NCBI RefSeq assembly: GCF_003234365.2
Contig: NZ_CP126260.1
Location: forward strand, 1,116,001-1,180,000
Direction: 5' to 3'
Length of the DNA stretch: 64,000 bases
Source: Curtobacterium sp. MCJR17_020
Lineage (GTDB): Bacteria; Actinomycetota; Actinomycetes; Actinomycetales; Microbacteriaceae
This document shows positions 25,246 through 33,247 of this stretch, piece by piece (within the stretch, counting starts at the first letter, position 1; every line of letters starts with the position of its first letter). The notes below the pieces were generated by a model. That model made no database searches. It worked only from the letters and a program-made list of their open reading frames with translations, and was not told where the DNA came from. A program made the position numbers and the translations under genes.

Positions 25246-25378
25246 CGAGACTCGGGGTGCGCGACACTTCTCGCGTCCCGTGCGCCGAGCAGTGTCGCTC
25301 AACCCGAGTCTCGACCGACGCCCGACGAGTCTCGACCGACGCCCGACGAGTCTCGACCGACGCCCGACGAGTCTCGGG
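25246..25378. repeat. Family-D element with 21-bp tandem array
   Basis: The inverted repeat (25246-25268 and 25291-25313; arms CGAGACTCGGG...GCGACACT) is followed by three 21-bp tandem units (GAGTCTCGACCGACGCCCGAC, about 25308-25370) that restart from the right arm. It ends 7 bases before the metallopeptidase stop codon. Confidence 0.87.
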
Positions 25379-25384
25379 CGCTGC

Positions 25385-25729
25385 CTACGCCCAGCCGAGC
25401 TCGTGCAACCGCTCGTCGTCGATGCCGTAGAAGTGCCCGATCTCGTGGACGAGGGTCGTGTGCACCTCGTCCTTGAGCTCGTCGACGGTGTCGCACTCGG
25501 CCAGGTGCTGCTTGCGGAACACCACGATCCGATCGGGCAGCTCGCCGAAGCCGTACTGCCCGCGCTCGGTGGCCGCGATGCCGTCGTACACGCCGAAGAG
25601 CTCTTCGCCGTTCTCCGGTTCGTCCTCGACGACGAACACCACGTTGTCGAGCCCGTCGACCATCTCGTCGGGCAGTAGATCGAGTTCGTCGGTCACGAGT
25701 TGCTCGAAGTCGTCGGCGGACATCTCCAT
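25385..25729 (-). CDS. Small zincin-like metallopeptidase (DUF1025/MpnA-like)
   Basis: A 114-residue member of the bacterial metallopeptidase family typified by VHEIGHFYGIDDERLHELGW: the HExxH zinc site with a downstream Asp/Glu ligand sits at the C-terminus. The N-terminal half has the usual LDLLPDEMVDGLDNVVFVVEDEP. It is acidic and cytoplasmic, and its substrate is unknown. The ATG at 25729 overlaps the stop of the acyltransferase gene (TGATG), so it is translated with that gene. Confidence 0.9.
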   Translation of the reverse strand: MEMSADDFEQLVTDELDLLPDEMVDGLDNVVFVVEDEPENGEELFGVYDGIAATERGQYGFGELPDRIVVFRKQHLAECDTVDELKDEVHTTLVHEIGHFYGIDDERLHELGWA

Positions 25730-27837
25730 CACGGGTCCGATGGTGTCACACCCGGCAGGACCTCCTGCTGACGGAGCAGGTCGAGCAGGGCCGGTGCGGA
25801 CGCTCGCGATGCCTCGGGTGTGACGTGCACCGGGTCGAACCGTGTCAAGACATCGCCGATGAGCAGCGGGCAAGACCCGTACACGCACCAGAGCGGGGTC
25901 GTGTCGAGGACCTCGGCCCCCTCGACACCCTTCAGCGCCGAGGTGAGCGAGCGCATCTGCGAGCGGGCGACGCCGTCGCTGGTCCGGCAGTCCTGAGGCC
26001 CCTTGGTGCCCGAGGTGCAGCTCGTGGGGGCGTACCCCGGCGGCGTCGCCGGCACCACGACGACGCGGCCGACGTGGGCGCGGGCTGCCTCGATCATCTC
26101 GCGGACGCCGTCCTGGTAGGCGTCTTCGTCGATCGACTCCAGACTCGGGTCGTTCTCGTCCCAGAACCGGTTGGTGACGACGAGGACGTCCGGGCTGGTC
26201 CGCTCGAGTTCGGCGAGCACCTCGGCGTTGTGCGTGGCGCACGTCGCGGCGTCTGACCGGAGCGCGGTCGTCGAGAAGGGGCAGCCGATCTCTGCGGCGT
26301 TGCGGACCCGGACGCCGGCCTCGGAGACATCGGCGAGGGCACGCCACCCCGGCGCCGAGAACGCCCCCGTCGAGTCGCCGGCGAGCACGATGTCGGTACT
26401 GGTCTCGGCCTCCGGGCCCCACGTGCAGCCCGCGGCACGCCAGTCCGCGCCGATCCGCGAGCACCCGATGGTCGACGCCCAGTCCGAGGCGGTGGTGAGC
26501 GAGTCCGCGTAGCCGGCCGCGCTGATGGCGTCGGCGCTCGGCGTGAGGGTGTCCGGCCACGCACGCGCGGCCAGACCTGCGGCGACGGCATCGGCACGCG
26601 CCCGGAGCGCGGGGAAGGCGTCGTCGTCCTCGGCCGGACCTGCATCGGCCGCCGCGGCAGGCACCGCGGGGAGCGGCTTCAGTCGTTCCGCGGTGCCGGA
26701 CACGGTGATCAGCGTCAGCACGGTGAGCACGGTCAGTCCGCCGAGCTGGAGCCGCAGACGGTGCTCACGCAGCGTCGACACGAGTCCGCGGTGTCGGAAG
26801 GCGGTCTCGACCGTCGCGTAGCTGGCGATCGCGGCCAGCAGGGACAGCGCCACGATCGCGGGCATCGGCAGCGAGGTGAACAGGGGCAGCAGGACGATGA
26901 ACGGCCAGTGCCAGAGGTACAGGGAGTAGCTGATGGCGCCGAGCCCGACGAGGGGTCGCCACCGAAGCGGAGCGGCGGCCCACGCACCGCGTCCGGGCCC
27001 GGCCCCTGCGATCAGGACCAGGGCGGTGCCGATCGTCGGGACGACGGCGAGCGGAGCCGGGACGCCGATCGACTCGCGTCCGATGACGATCGACCCGAGG
27101 ATCGAGGCTGTCCCGATGATCACCAGGGTCTCGGCGAGCCACGGGCGCAGTGCGCGTCCTCGGCGCACGAGCAGGGCCACCACGACGCCGAGGCCGAGTT
27201 CCCAGGCGCGGGTCGCCGTCGAGAAGTACGCCGCCCCAGGGTCGCGGGTGACCGAGAGGAAAGCCCACACCAGCGAGCAGATGGTCAGCACGGCGATCAC
27301 CATGGTCGTCAGGCCGGCCCGTCCGACCTCGGCGCTGCGCCCGGTGCCGGCCGAGCGCCCGAGCAGGAGCAGCATCAGGACCGGGAGGACCAGGTAGAAC
27401 TGCTCCTCGACCCCGAGGGACCAGAAGTGCTGGAACGGCGACGCCGAGGTCGTCGCAGCGAAGTAGTCGGTCCCCTCGGACGCGAGCCGCCAGTTCTGCA
27501 CCGCGACTGCGGACCAGAGGGCGTCCGTCGCGACGGTCCCGAAGCGTGTCGCGGGGAGCAGCACCCACGCCGCTGCGGTGGTCGCGACGAGCACGAGCAT
27601 CGAAGCCGGCGCGAGGCGACGTACCCGTCGGACGGCGAAGTCGCGCAGGTTGATCCGACCGGTCCGGGTACGTTCGCGTAGCAATCCGGCCGTGATGACG
27701 AAGCCGGAGAGCACGAAGAAGACGTCGACGCCGAGGAACCCACCGCTCGGCCAGCGGAAGGCGTGGTCGAGGACGACTGCTGCCACCGCGATGCCGCGGA
27801 GCCCCTGGACGTCGGGGCGGAGAGTTCGGGTGTGCAC
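25729..27837 (-). CDS. Acyltransferase-3 / SGNH fusion, OafA-like
   Basis: A 702-residue membrane enzyme. Ten or so helices form the acyltransferase-3 domain (starting RPDVQGLRGIAVAAVVLDHAF, with FFVLSGFVITAGLL and FWSLGVEEQFYLVLPV). A periplasmic SGNH esterase-like domain occupies the C-terminal 250 residues (VLAGDSTGAFS near residue 525 and a late DPVHVTPEASR). Such proteins O-acetylate surface glycans or peptidoglycan. The GTG at 27837 lies 6 nt after a TATCCT box; the frame extends upstream to 28002, into the tRNA, which is not plausible. The locus lies 14 kb from the polysaccharide genes. Confidence 0.88.
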   Translation of the reverse strand: MHTRTLRPDVQGLRGIAVAAVVLDHAFRWPSGGFLGVDVFFVLSGFVITAGLLRERTRTGRINLRDFAVRRVRRLAPASMLVLVATTAAAWVLLPATRFGTVATDALWSAVAVQNWRLASEGTDYFAATTSASPFQHFWSLGVEEQFYLVLPVLMLLLLGRSAGTGRSAEVGRAGLTTMVIAVLTICSLVWAFLSVTRDPGAAYFSTATRAWELGLGVVVALLVRRGRALRPWLAETLVIIGTASILGSIVIGRESIGVPAPLAVVPTIGTALVLIAGAGPGRGAWAAAPLRWRPLVGLGAISYSLYLWHWPFIVLLPLFTSLPMPAIVALSLLAAIASYATVETAFRHRGLVSTLREHRLRLQLGGLTVLTVLTLITVSGTAERLKPLPAVPAAAADAGPAEDDDAFPALRARADAVAAGLAARAWPDTLTPSADAISAAGYADSLTTASDWASTIGCSRIGADWRAAGCTWGPEAETSTDIVLAGDSTGAFSAPGWRALADVSEAGVRVRNAAEIGCPFSTTALRSDAATCATHNAEVLAELERTSPDVLVVTNRFWDENDPSLESIDEDAYQDGVREMIEAARAHVGRVVVVPATPPGYAPTSCTSGTKGPQDCRTSDGVARSQMRSLTSALKGVEGAEVLDTTPLWCVYGSCPLLIGDVLTRFDPVHVTPEASRASAPALLDLLRQQEVLPGVTPSDP

Positions 27838-27843
27838 GCGAAC

Positions 27844-27849
27844 AGGATA
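27844..27849 (-). promoter_or_regulatory. Leaderless -10 box of the acyltransferase gene
   Basis: TATCCT (complement) is 6 nt upstream of the GTG at 27837, in an AT-richer stretch that also supplies a TTGCTG -35 candidate. Confidence 0.6.
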
Positions 27850-27909
27850 TCCATTGCGTGATATTCTCAGCAAGTATTTCAGATGTTCAGGAAAGCACCC
27901 ATGACGACG

Positions 27910-27937
27910 AAAGCCCCGTCCGATCGGACGGGGCTTT
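27910..27937. terminator. tRNA-His terminator
   Basis: A perfect palindrome AAAGCCCCGTCCGATCGGACGGGGCTTT carries A and T runs at its ends. It lies about 20 bases past the 3' end of tRNA-His on the minus strand and is the most canonical rho-independent signal in the window. Confidence 0.9.
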
Positions 27938-27957
27938 CTGCTGACCTTCGTCAGCAC

Positions 27958-28034
27958 TGGGGTGAATAACGGGTCTCGAACCCGCGACCTCCTAGACCAC
28001 AACCAGGCGCTCTACCAACTGAGCTATATCCACC
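27958..28034 (-). tRNA. tRNA-His (GTG anticodon)
   Basis: A 77-base gene including the extra G at position -1 that marks tRNA-His. The acceptor strand GGTGGATA pairs with TATTCACC followed by an encoded CCA. The D arm is GCTCAGTTGGTAGAGC, the anticodon loop TTGTGGT (anticodon GTG) and the T arm GGGTTCGAGACCC. A TACTAT -10 candidate (complement of 28068-28073) lies upstream. Confidence 0.96.
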
Positions 28035-28108
28035 ATGCACACGCCAGCAGACCGGCGCGACCACTCAATAGTAGTACATGCTGCGGGCGGTGCCGACCAC
28101 CCGTGTCG

Positions 28109-28747
28109 TCACTCGGCTGCGGGCTGCGACAGCCGCGGTTCCCACTTCTCGACGACCTCGGCCTGGACGGCGCGCACCTCGTCCGTGGTCGGCCCAGGCC
28201 CGGCGACGAAGCCGGCGCGACGGTAGTACTCGAGCTCACGGATCGACTCGAGGATGTCCGCCAGGGCCCGGTGCCCGCCGTGCTTCTCCGGCGAGTTGAA
28301 GTACACGCGCGGGAACCAGCGGCGGCAGAGCTCCTTGATGCTCGACACGTCGACACTGCGGTAGTGCAGGTGACCGTCGACGCGGGGCATGTACTTGGAC
28401 AGGAACGCGCGGTCGGTGCCGATGGTGTTGCCGGCCAGGGGAGCGGTGCCCTCGGCCGGGACGTGCTCGAGGATGTACTCGAGTACCTGGTACTCGGCGT
28501 CCGCCAGGCTGACGCCGTTCGGGATCTCGTCGATGAGTCCCGACGTGACGTGCATGTTCGTCACGAACTCGTTCATGTTGTCGAGCGCGGACTGGTCCGG
28601 CTTGATCACGATGTCGAATCCGGGGTGCACGGGCTCGAGGTCGAAGTCGGTGATGACCACGGCCACCTCGACGAGTTCGTCGACCTCGAGGTCGAGGCCG
28701 GTCATCTCGCAGTCGATCCAGACGAGGCGGTCATTCGCGGTTGCCAT
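28109..28747 (-). CDS. orn: Oligoribonuclease
   Basis: A 212-residue DEDDh 3'-5' exonuclease that degrades 2-5-nt RNA (and pGpG) to mononucleotides. WIDCEMTGLD holds the first D and E, PLAGNTIGTDRAFL the middle Asp region, and HRALADILESI the last His and Asp. Length and motifs match the Orn subgroup. The ATG at 28747 follows TAGGAT by 7 nt. Its position beside tRNA-His is reasonable for an RNA-processing gene. A large repeat block lies upstream. Confidence 0.96.
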   Translation of the reverse strand: MATANDRLVWIDCEMTGLDLEVDELVEVAVVITDFDLEPVHPGFDIVIKPDQSALDNMNEFVTNMHVTSGLIDEIPNGVSLADAEYQVLEYILEHVPAEGTAPLAGNTIGTDRAFLSKYMPRVDGHLHYRSVDVSSIKELCRRWFPRVYFNSPEKHGGHRALADILESIRELEYYRRAGFVAGPGPTTDEVRAVQAEVVEKWEPRLSQPAAE

Positions 28748-28754
28748 GTGCACG

Positions 28755-28760
28755 ATCCTA
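28755..28760 (-). promoter_or_regulatory. Leaderless -10 box of orn
   Basis: TAGGAT (complement) is 7 nt before the ATG at 28747, the same hexamer and spacing as at rpiB (50616). Confidence 0.65.
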
Positions 28761-28839
28761 TTCCCGGCCCGCGCGCGCCCCGTGCGCGGGTGGCGTGCGG
28801 CCGGTGCGCGGCCGGTGCGCGGTCGCGTCCCCCGAACCC

Positions 28840-28898
28840 GCGAGCGGGCGAAATGCCCGGGTCGCGTCGGGTGGCACCCGGGTGTTTCGCCCGCTCGC
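28840..28898. repeat. Family-A palindromic element
   Basis: Arms GCGAGCGGGCGAAATGCCCG and CGGGTGTTTCGCCCGCTCGC. It is the first element of a 530-base repeat block in the 680-base gap between orn and the MFS gene. Its spacer and arms match the last copy of the block (29306-29365) more closely than the two between. Confidence 0.92.
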
Positions 28899-28941
28899 GG
28901 ATGCGGCGGGACCGGAGGCGCGTGCGGCGGTGGTGGTGACG

Positions 28942-28990
28942 GCCTGGAGGACCGGTGCCGGTCCGCCGGGCGGGTACCGGGCCTCCAGGC
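28942..28990. repeat. Family-C palindromic element (GCCTGGAGG)
   Basis: Arms GCCTGGAGG and CCTCCAGGC flank a 31-base spacer. It is joined to the next family-A copy by a 22-base linker (TGGTCGCGTCCAGTGCGCGC), which recurs after the second family-C element. Confidence 0.85.
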
Positions 28991-29012
28991 TGGTCGCGTC
29001 CAGTGCGCGCAC

Positions 29013-29074
29013 CGCGAGCGGGCGGAATGCCGCGGCCCGGCGGCGGGGTGGCACGGGCATTTCGCCCGCTCGGC
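29013..29074. repeat. Family-A palindromic element
   Basis: Arms GCGAGCGGGCGGAATGCCGC and GGGCATTTCGCCCGCTCGGC. The left arm has GGAATG for GAAATG, shared only with the next copy. Confidence 0.92.
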
Positions 29075-29116
29075 GAGACGCTCGGGGGGAGCCGCGCTCT
29101 GGCCGCCCCGCGCCAC

Positions 29117-29179
29117 CGCGAGCGGGCGGAATGCCGCGGCCCGGCGGCGGGGTGACACGGGCATTTCGCCCGCTCGGCG
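29117..29179. repeat. Family-A palindromic element
   Basis: Nearly identical over the whole unit, spacer included, to the copy at 29013-29074 (one clear base difference), so these two arose by recent duplication. Confidence 0.92.
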
Positions 29180-29233
29180 AGCGGGCGGGCCGGCCGGGAT
29201 GAGGCGAACGCACGCCGGGTGGTGACGGTGACC

Positions 29234-29282
29234 GCCTGGAGGCCCGCTGGCGGTCCGCCGGGCGGGCGCCGCGCCTCCAGGC
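29234..29282. repeat. Family-C palindromic element (GCCTGGAGG)
   Basis: Same arms and 31-base spacing as at 28942-28990, and followed by the same linker and another family-A copy. Confidence 0.85.
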
Positions 29283-29305
29283 TGGTCGCGCCCAGTGCGT
29301 GCACG

Positions 29306-29397
29306 GCGAGCGGGCGAAATGCCCGGGCCGAGTCGGGAGGCACCCGGGTGTTTCGCCCGCTCGCGGAGGCGGAGGCGGAGGCGGAGGTGGAGGCGGC
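29306..29397. repeat. Family-A element with GGAGGC expansion
   Basis: Arms GCGAGCGGGCGAAATGCC and GTGTTTCGCCCGCTCGC (29306-29365) run directly into a GGAGGC hexamer array (about 29366-29397), again at the right arm. This ends the block 30 bases before the MFS stop codon. Confidence 0.9.
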
Positions 29398-29427
29398 GCG
29401 GCGCGGCGGGGGAAGCGCGCGGGGGAG

Positions 29428-30669
29428 CTAGGACATCTCGCCGGCGCCGATCGCCTCGGCCTCGACGCGCTCCGGCTCGGCACCGTCGTCCACGCGGCGC
29501 AGGATCTTCGTGGTGCAGAGGATGACGACGAACGCGACGGCGACGGACGCTCCGGCGAAGACGTACGCGGCCGAGGGGGCGTACGCGTCGGCGAGCAGGG
29601 TCGCGACGGGCGGGGCGATGGCGCCGCCGATGAAGCGGACGGCCGAGTAGGCGCTCGAGGCGACCGAGCGGGGCAGGTCCGTGGCCTCCATGACGCACTC
29701 CGTGAGCACGGTGTTCAGCACACCGAGGACCAGACCACCGACGATGACGCAGATGATGAGGCCGACCTGCGAGTCCACGACGACGGCCGCGGCGAAGAGG
29801 TCGAGCGCCAGCAGGGGCAGCGCGATCTTCAGCACCGTCGTCCTGCGGAGACGAGCGGTGAGCATCGGGGCGACCCAGACGGAGGTGATCGCGAGACCGA
29901 GCCCCCAGCCGAAGAACGTGAAGCCGATGCCGAGTGCGCCGAAGCCGAGCGGGAACGGCGTGTAGGCGAGCAGGACGAAGAAGCCGATGTTGTAGAAGAG
30001 CGCGGTCGCGGCGAGTGCGGCGAGCGCGGGACGGCCGAGAGCACGGAACGGCGCCGAGAGCTTCGTGGGCGTGGGCTTCTCGAGGCTGCCGGTCTTGAGC
30101 AGCGCCACGATGGCGATGAACGCGACGGCCATCAGCGTGGTGACACCGAAGAACGGGCCGCGCCAGCTGACCGACCCGAGCAGGCCGCCGACGAGCGGGC
30201 CGACGGCGATGCCGAGGCCGAGTGCTGCCTCGTACAGGATGATCGCCGAGGCGGTCCCGCCTGACGCTGCACCGACGATGGTCGCCAGGGCGGTGGAGAT
30301 GAAGAGCGCGTTGCCGAGGCCCCAGCCGGCACGGAAGTCGATGATACTCCACACGCTGTTCGACGTCGCGGCGAGGACCGAGAACACGACGATGAGCGCC
30401 AGGCCGATGAGCAGCGTGCGCTTCGCACCGATGCGGCTCGAGACCCAGCTCGTGAAGAACATCGCGACGCCGGTGACGGCCAGGTAGCTCGTGAAGAGCA
30501 GTTCGGTCTGCGCCGGGGTCGCCTTGAGCGATCCAGCGATCGCGGGGAGGATCGGGTCGACGAGGCCGATGCCCATGAAGGCGACGACGCAGGCGAAGGC
30601 GATCGCCCAGACCGCTGAGGACTGCTTGAGGATGGAGCCGGACTGGCCGGCAGGTGCGTGGGCGTTCAC
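29428..30669 (-). CDS. MFS multidrug-type efflux transporter
   Basis: A 413-residue major-facilitator protein with twelve predicted helices. Motif A appears as SWVSSRIGAKRTLLIG in the loop between helices 2 and 3, and helix 5 carries ALGLGIAVGPLVGGLLG (the antiporter motif C style, G-x-x-x-G-P-x-x-G-G). This pattern and cotranscription with a MarR regulator point to drug/H+ antiport. The start overlaps the marR stop by 4 bases. Confidence 0.9.
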   Translation of the reverse strand: MNAHAPAGQSGSILKQSSAVWAIAFACVVAFMGIGLVDPILPAIAGSLKATPAQTELLFTSYLAVTGVAMFFTSWVSSRIGAKRTLLIGLALIVVFSVLAATSNSVWSIIDFRAGWGLGNALFISTALATIVGAASGGTASAIILYEAALGLGIAVGPLVGGLLGSVSWRGPFFGVTTLMAVAFIAIVALLKTGSLEKPTPTKLSAPFRALGRPALAALAATALFYNIGFFVLLAYTPFPLGFGALGIGFTFFGWGLGLAITSVWVAPMLTARLRRTTVLKIALPLLALDLFAAAVVVDSQVGLIICVIVGGLVLGVLNTVLTECVMEATDLPRSVASSAYSAVRFIGGAIAPPVATLLADAYAPSAAYVFAGASVAVAFVVILCTTKILRRVDDGAEPERVEAEAIGAGEMS

Positions 30670-31106
30670 GCGGTGGTCTCCGTTCTGGTGGTCGTGCGCT
30701 GGGCGATCAGGACGGACGCGTGGTGCAGCACGTCCCAGTCGTCGTCGGTGAGGTCGGCGAACAGTGGGCCGACCGTGTCGGTGAGCGTGGCGCGCCAGGC
30801 GGTGAGCCGGGCGCGGCCCGCGTCGGTGATCTCGATGAGCTGCCCGCGGGAGTCGTCGGGGTCGACGCTCCGCGTGACCAGGCCGTCGGCGAGCATGCCC
30901 GTGACGAGCCGGGTCATCGTGGGCTGCGCCACGCGCGAGGCGATCGCCAGCTCACCGAGCCGGAGCGGCTCGTCGGACTCGAGGATGCCGAGCGTGCGCC
31001 AGACCGCGGCCGACGTGGTGTTGCCCGTCGACTGCGCGGCGCTGCGGATCAGGCGGTTGACGGAGACGAGGAGCGTCTCGATCGTCTGCGCGCGCATCGG
31101 TTCCAT
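30666..31106 (-). CDS. MarR-family transcriptional regulator
   Basis: A 146-residue winged-helix regulator: recognition region LGELAIASRVAQPTMTRLVTGMLADGLVTRSVDPDDSRGQLIEIT, with the wing ending DSRG as in MarR. It is first in an operon with the MFS pump, so it probably represses its own promoter and responds to a pump substrate. The ATG at 31106 is 6 nt after a TATAGT box; an internal ATG at 31097 is a weaker choice. Confidence 0.9.
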   Translation of the reverse strand: MEPMRAQTIETLLVSVNRLIRSAAQSTGNTTSAAVWRTLGILESDEPLRLGELAIASRVAQPTMTRLVTGMLADGLVTRSVDPDDSRGQLIEITDAGRARLTAWRATLTDTVGPLFADLTDDDWDVLHHASVLIAQRTTTRTETTA

Positions 31107-31112
31107 AGCTGA

Positions 31113-31130
31113 ACTATATAGCGATGCTAT
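31113..31130 (-). promoter_or_regulatory. marR-MFS promoter and operator
   Basis: TATAGT (complement of 31113-31118) is 6 nt before the ATG at 31106. It abuts the imperfect palindrome ATAGC-GAT-GCTAT (31118-31130). A repressor bound there would cover the -10 region, the classic MarR autoregulation layout. Confidence 0.65.
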
Positions 31131-31178
31131 GCATTGCGCAACAGACCGCAGCCAGGGGGCGCCTGGTAGAAGGGACGC

Positions 31179-31469
31179 ATGAGCGACATCACCATCCACG
31201 AAGGCGACGAGTACACCGCGATCTTCCACGGCGGACCCTTCGACGGCACGACCGACACCCGCACCGCGACGAGCGACGCGCTGGACGACGAGGTCACGGT
31301 GTTCGCCGATGTCGAGGGCCTGCAGACCGCCTTCACCTACCGCGCCACCAAGTCCCGTCAGGTCCTCGACCAGACCTCGGTCGAGTTCACCTACGAGCCG
31401 GGGGAGTCCGACCCGGTGGACGACCTGGCCGACCGCGGCGACCGCAGCGGCGAGTTCGACCGGGAGTAG
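31179..31469 (+). CDS. Small acidic hypothetical protein
   Basis: A 96-residue, strongly acidic soluble protein (MSDITIHEGDEYTAIFHGGPFDG...). The first 60 residues read as a compact beta-rich domain and the tail (VDDLADRGDRSGEFDRE) is charged and probably disordered. Codon bias is like its neighbours. It is divergent from marR, and a short gap precedes the thioredoxin-like gene. I do not recognise the family. Confidence 0.7.
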   Translation: MSDITIHEGDEYTAIFHGGPFDGTTDTRTATSDALDDEVTVFADVEGLQTAFTYRATKSRQVLDQTSVEFTYEPGESDPVDDLADRGDRSGEFDRE

Positions 31470-31498
31470 AACCCCACGCCGCCGCGTTGCACGGTCAC

Positions 31499-31759
31499 AT
31501 GCAGCTCGACCTCTGGACGTCCGCCTTCTGTGCGCCGTGCGCCGCCGCCCGCCGGGTGTCGGCCGAGGCGTCGGCGCTCGTCCCCGGGCTCGCCGTGACC
31601 GAACGCGACGTGGCGTCGTACCCCGACGACGCAGAGGACTTCGGCATCCGTTCCACGCCCACGATCATCGTGCGGCGGGAGGACGGTGCCGAGGTCTTCC
31701 GTTCACCCGGGGTCCCCACCCGCGACCAGCTCCTGCTGGCGATCGCCAAGGCCCTCTGA
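31499..31759 (+). CDS. Thioredoxin-like small redox protein
   Basis: An 86-residue thioredoxin-fold protein with the active site FCAPCAAAR near residue 10 and the cis-Pro loop RSTPTIIVRR. It is shorter than thioredoxin and closer to the mini-thioredoxins that take over glutaredoxin roles in actinobacteria. It lies 29 bases after the acidic protein gene. Its 3' end overlaps the end of the converging DUF6716-like gene by 57 bases. Confidence 0.82.
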   Translation: MQLDLWTSAFCAPCAAARRVSAEASALVPGLAVTERDVASYPDDAEDFGIRSTPTIIVRREDGAEVFRSPGVPTRDQLLLAIAKAL

Positions 31760-33247
31760 CCCGGCGCCCGCCACGCGGTCGCCGCCCGTGCCGCCCGCCG
31801 CGCGCTGCGACGTCGGCGCCGCCACCACGACCGGCTCCGGCGGGTCGATCAGCGCCCTGGCCTTCCGCGCCAGCCGCTTCGTCGTCCGGATCGGCGCCCC
31901 GATCACGAGCGCGAGCCAGCCCAGCGCCGAGCGGTCCGCTCCGCCCAGGGCGTTCTTCCGCTCCCAGGCCCGGCGCAGCACACCGCCCCGGCTGCGGCGT
32001 GCGGGTTCCCGGTCGACGAGCTTCCCGGCGTCCCGCCGCACCATGAGCTCCGTGAGTCGGCGCTGCCAGTCGTCGTCCGACGCCGGGTGGAAGTAGTTGT
32101 CCTGCATCCAGCTCGGTCGGACCGTTCCGAACCGGCCGTCCACCAGGTCGACCGAGTCGCCCTCGAGGCCGCTCGACACGAACACCTCGTTGATGAGGTG
32201 GCGGCCGATGCCGAAGTCGGTCAGCGTCAGCGCGGGCACGCCACGTGCGGCCGCTTCGAGCACCGCCGTCGAGCTGATCGTCACGAGGGCCACCGCACGG
32301 TCGAGGTGTTCGGCCATCGGCCCGCTCTCGACCACGAGGTTCGCCGGTGCGTCGGCCGGCACGAGGTCGGGGTAGGGGTGTTCCTCACGGTGCGTCTGGT
32401 GTTCGCCGGCGGCCGCGCGGGTCTTGATCACGACGCGCCACTCCGGGTGCTGCCGTGCGGTCGCGACGAGCCACTCCACGACGAGGGCCCGGTCGACGCG
32501 CTCCAGCGGGACGCTCGGCTGGGCGGCGAAGACGACGGCGTCACGGACGTTCACACCGGTCGCATCGGGCGCGCCCGTGCTGGCGCTGGTGGTCGCGCTC
32601 GCGCTCCGGGCGAAGGGCAGTGTGGCGAGCGCGAAGTGCGGCTCGACACCGCCCTCGATCGCCATCTCCTCGTACGCCCGCACCTCGCGGTGGCTGTGCA
32701 GCACGAACAGGTCGGCACGCGCGCGGAAGAAGATGCCCTTCCACTTCGCCGGGAACGAGATGCCCGGCAGGCCGGACACCAGCACCGGCCGGTCCGGGAT
32801 CCGGCGGTGCACCTCGTCGATGACGAGTTCGGCGACCGGGCCGATCAGGGACACGAGGACGGCGTCGGGCGGATCGACGCGGAGCTCCTCGACGACCGCA
32901 TCGACGTCCTTCGGCGTCGGCGGAGCCGTCCGCAGGTGTTCGAGTCGTGCGTCGAGCCCGCGGAACGCCGAGCGCAGCTGCTTCGCGCTGGCCGAACGCG
33001 GCGTCGCGACGGTCCGCAGGTCGAGGTCCCAGCCTGCTGGTGCCGCCGCGAGCAGGTGGGCGCCCCACTTGGCGAACGAGTCCGTGTCGACCAGGGCGAC
33101 CACCCGTCGGCCGCGGGGTGACGGGCCGGACGGGAGGCGCGCCTCCCGTCCGACGGACGACGCACCCCCGTCAGTCGGCACGTCCAGGGCGCGGGTCTCG
33201 TCGACCGGGCCGCTCACGTGCCCTCTGCTCACGTGGTCTCCGCTCAC
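31703..33247 (-). CDS. DUF6716-like putative glycosyltransferase
   Basis: About 514 residues in a GT-B-like arrangement. RRVVALVDTDSFAKWGAHLLAA opens the fold, VLVSGLPGISFPAKWKGIFFRARADLFVLHS lies in the first lobe, and NLVVESGPMAEHLDRAVALVTISSTAVLEAAARGVPALTL is a nucleotide-sugar-binding style motif in the second. Placement after neuA-neuB suggests transfer of a nonulosonic acid to a surface glycan (inference). The start is uncertain: GTG at 33247, 33232 or 33217, or GTG at 33103. The region between includes a 26-bp palindrome (33127-33152), so the later start is attractive. The C-terminal end overlaps the thioredoxin gene. Confidence 0.75.
   Translation of the reverse strand: MSGDHVSRGHVSGPVDETRALDVPTDGGASSVGREARLPSGPSPRGRRVVALVDTDSFAKWGAHLLAAAPAGWDLDLRTVATPRSASAKQLRSAFRGLDARLEHLRTAPPTPKDVDAVVEELRVDPPDAVLVSLIGPVAELVIDEVHRRIPDRPVLVSGLPGISFPAKWKGIFFRARADLFVLHSHREVRAYEEMAIEGGVEPHFALATLPFARSASATTSASTGAPDATGVNVRDAVVFAAQPSVPLERVDRALVVEWLVATARQHPEWRVVIKTRAAAGEHQTHREEHPYPDLVPADAPANLVVESGPMAEHLDRAVALVTISSTAVLEAAARGVPALTLTDFGIGRHLINEVFVSSGLEGDSVDLVDGRFGTVRPSWMQDNYFHPASDDDWQRRLTELMVRRDAGKLVDREPARRSRGGVLRRAWERKNALGGADRSALGWLALVIGAPIRTTKRLARKARALIDPPEPVVVAAPTSQRAAGGTGGDRVAGAGSEGLGDRQQELVAGGDPG
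33127..33152. repeat. Perfect 26-bp family-B palindrome
   Basis: A perfect palindrome whose half is CGGACGGGAGGCG, the same core as the terminators at 573, 5861 and 11245. It falls in the uncertain N-terminal part of the DUF6716-like frame, where it would encode VGREARLPS. Confidence 0.92.

Noticed and set aside
24955..25378. CRISPR or attachment-site interpretation of the GAGTCTCG repeats
   Set aside because: Repeats are contiguous or palindromic without spacers, and there is no integrase or flanking tRNA duplication.
28748..29427. Open frames of 60-240 codons in all directions in the repeat block upstream of orn
   Set aside because: All are translations of palindromes (recurring GEMPG, FRPLA, FARSR peptides in several frames) without ribosome-binding sites.
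31703..31759. 57-base overlap of the thioredoxin-like and DUF6716-like genes as evidence that one is false
   Set aside because: Both have strong family features away from the overlap; convergent 3' overlaps of this size occur in compact genomes, so both are kept.
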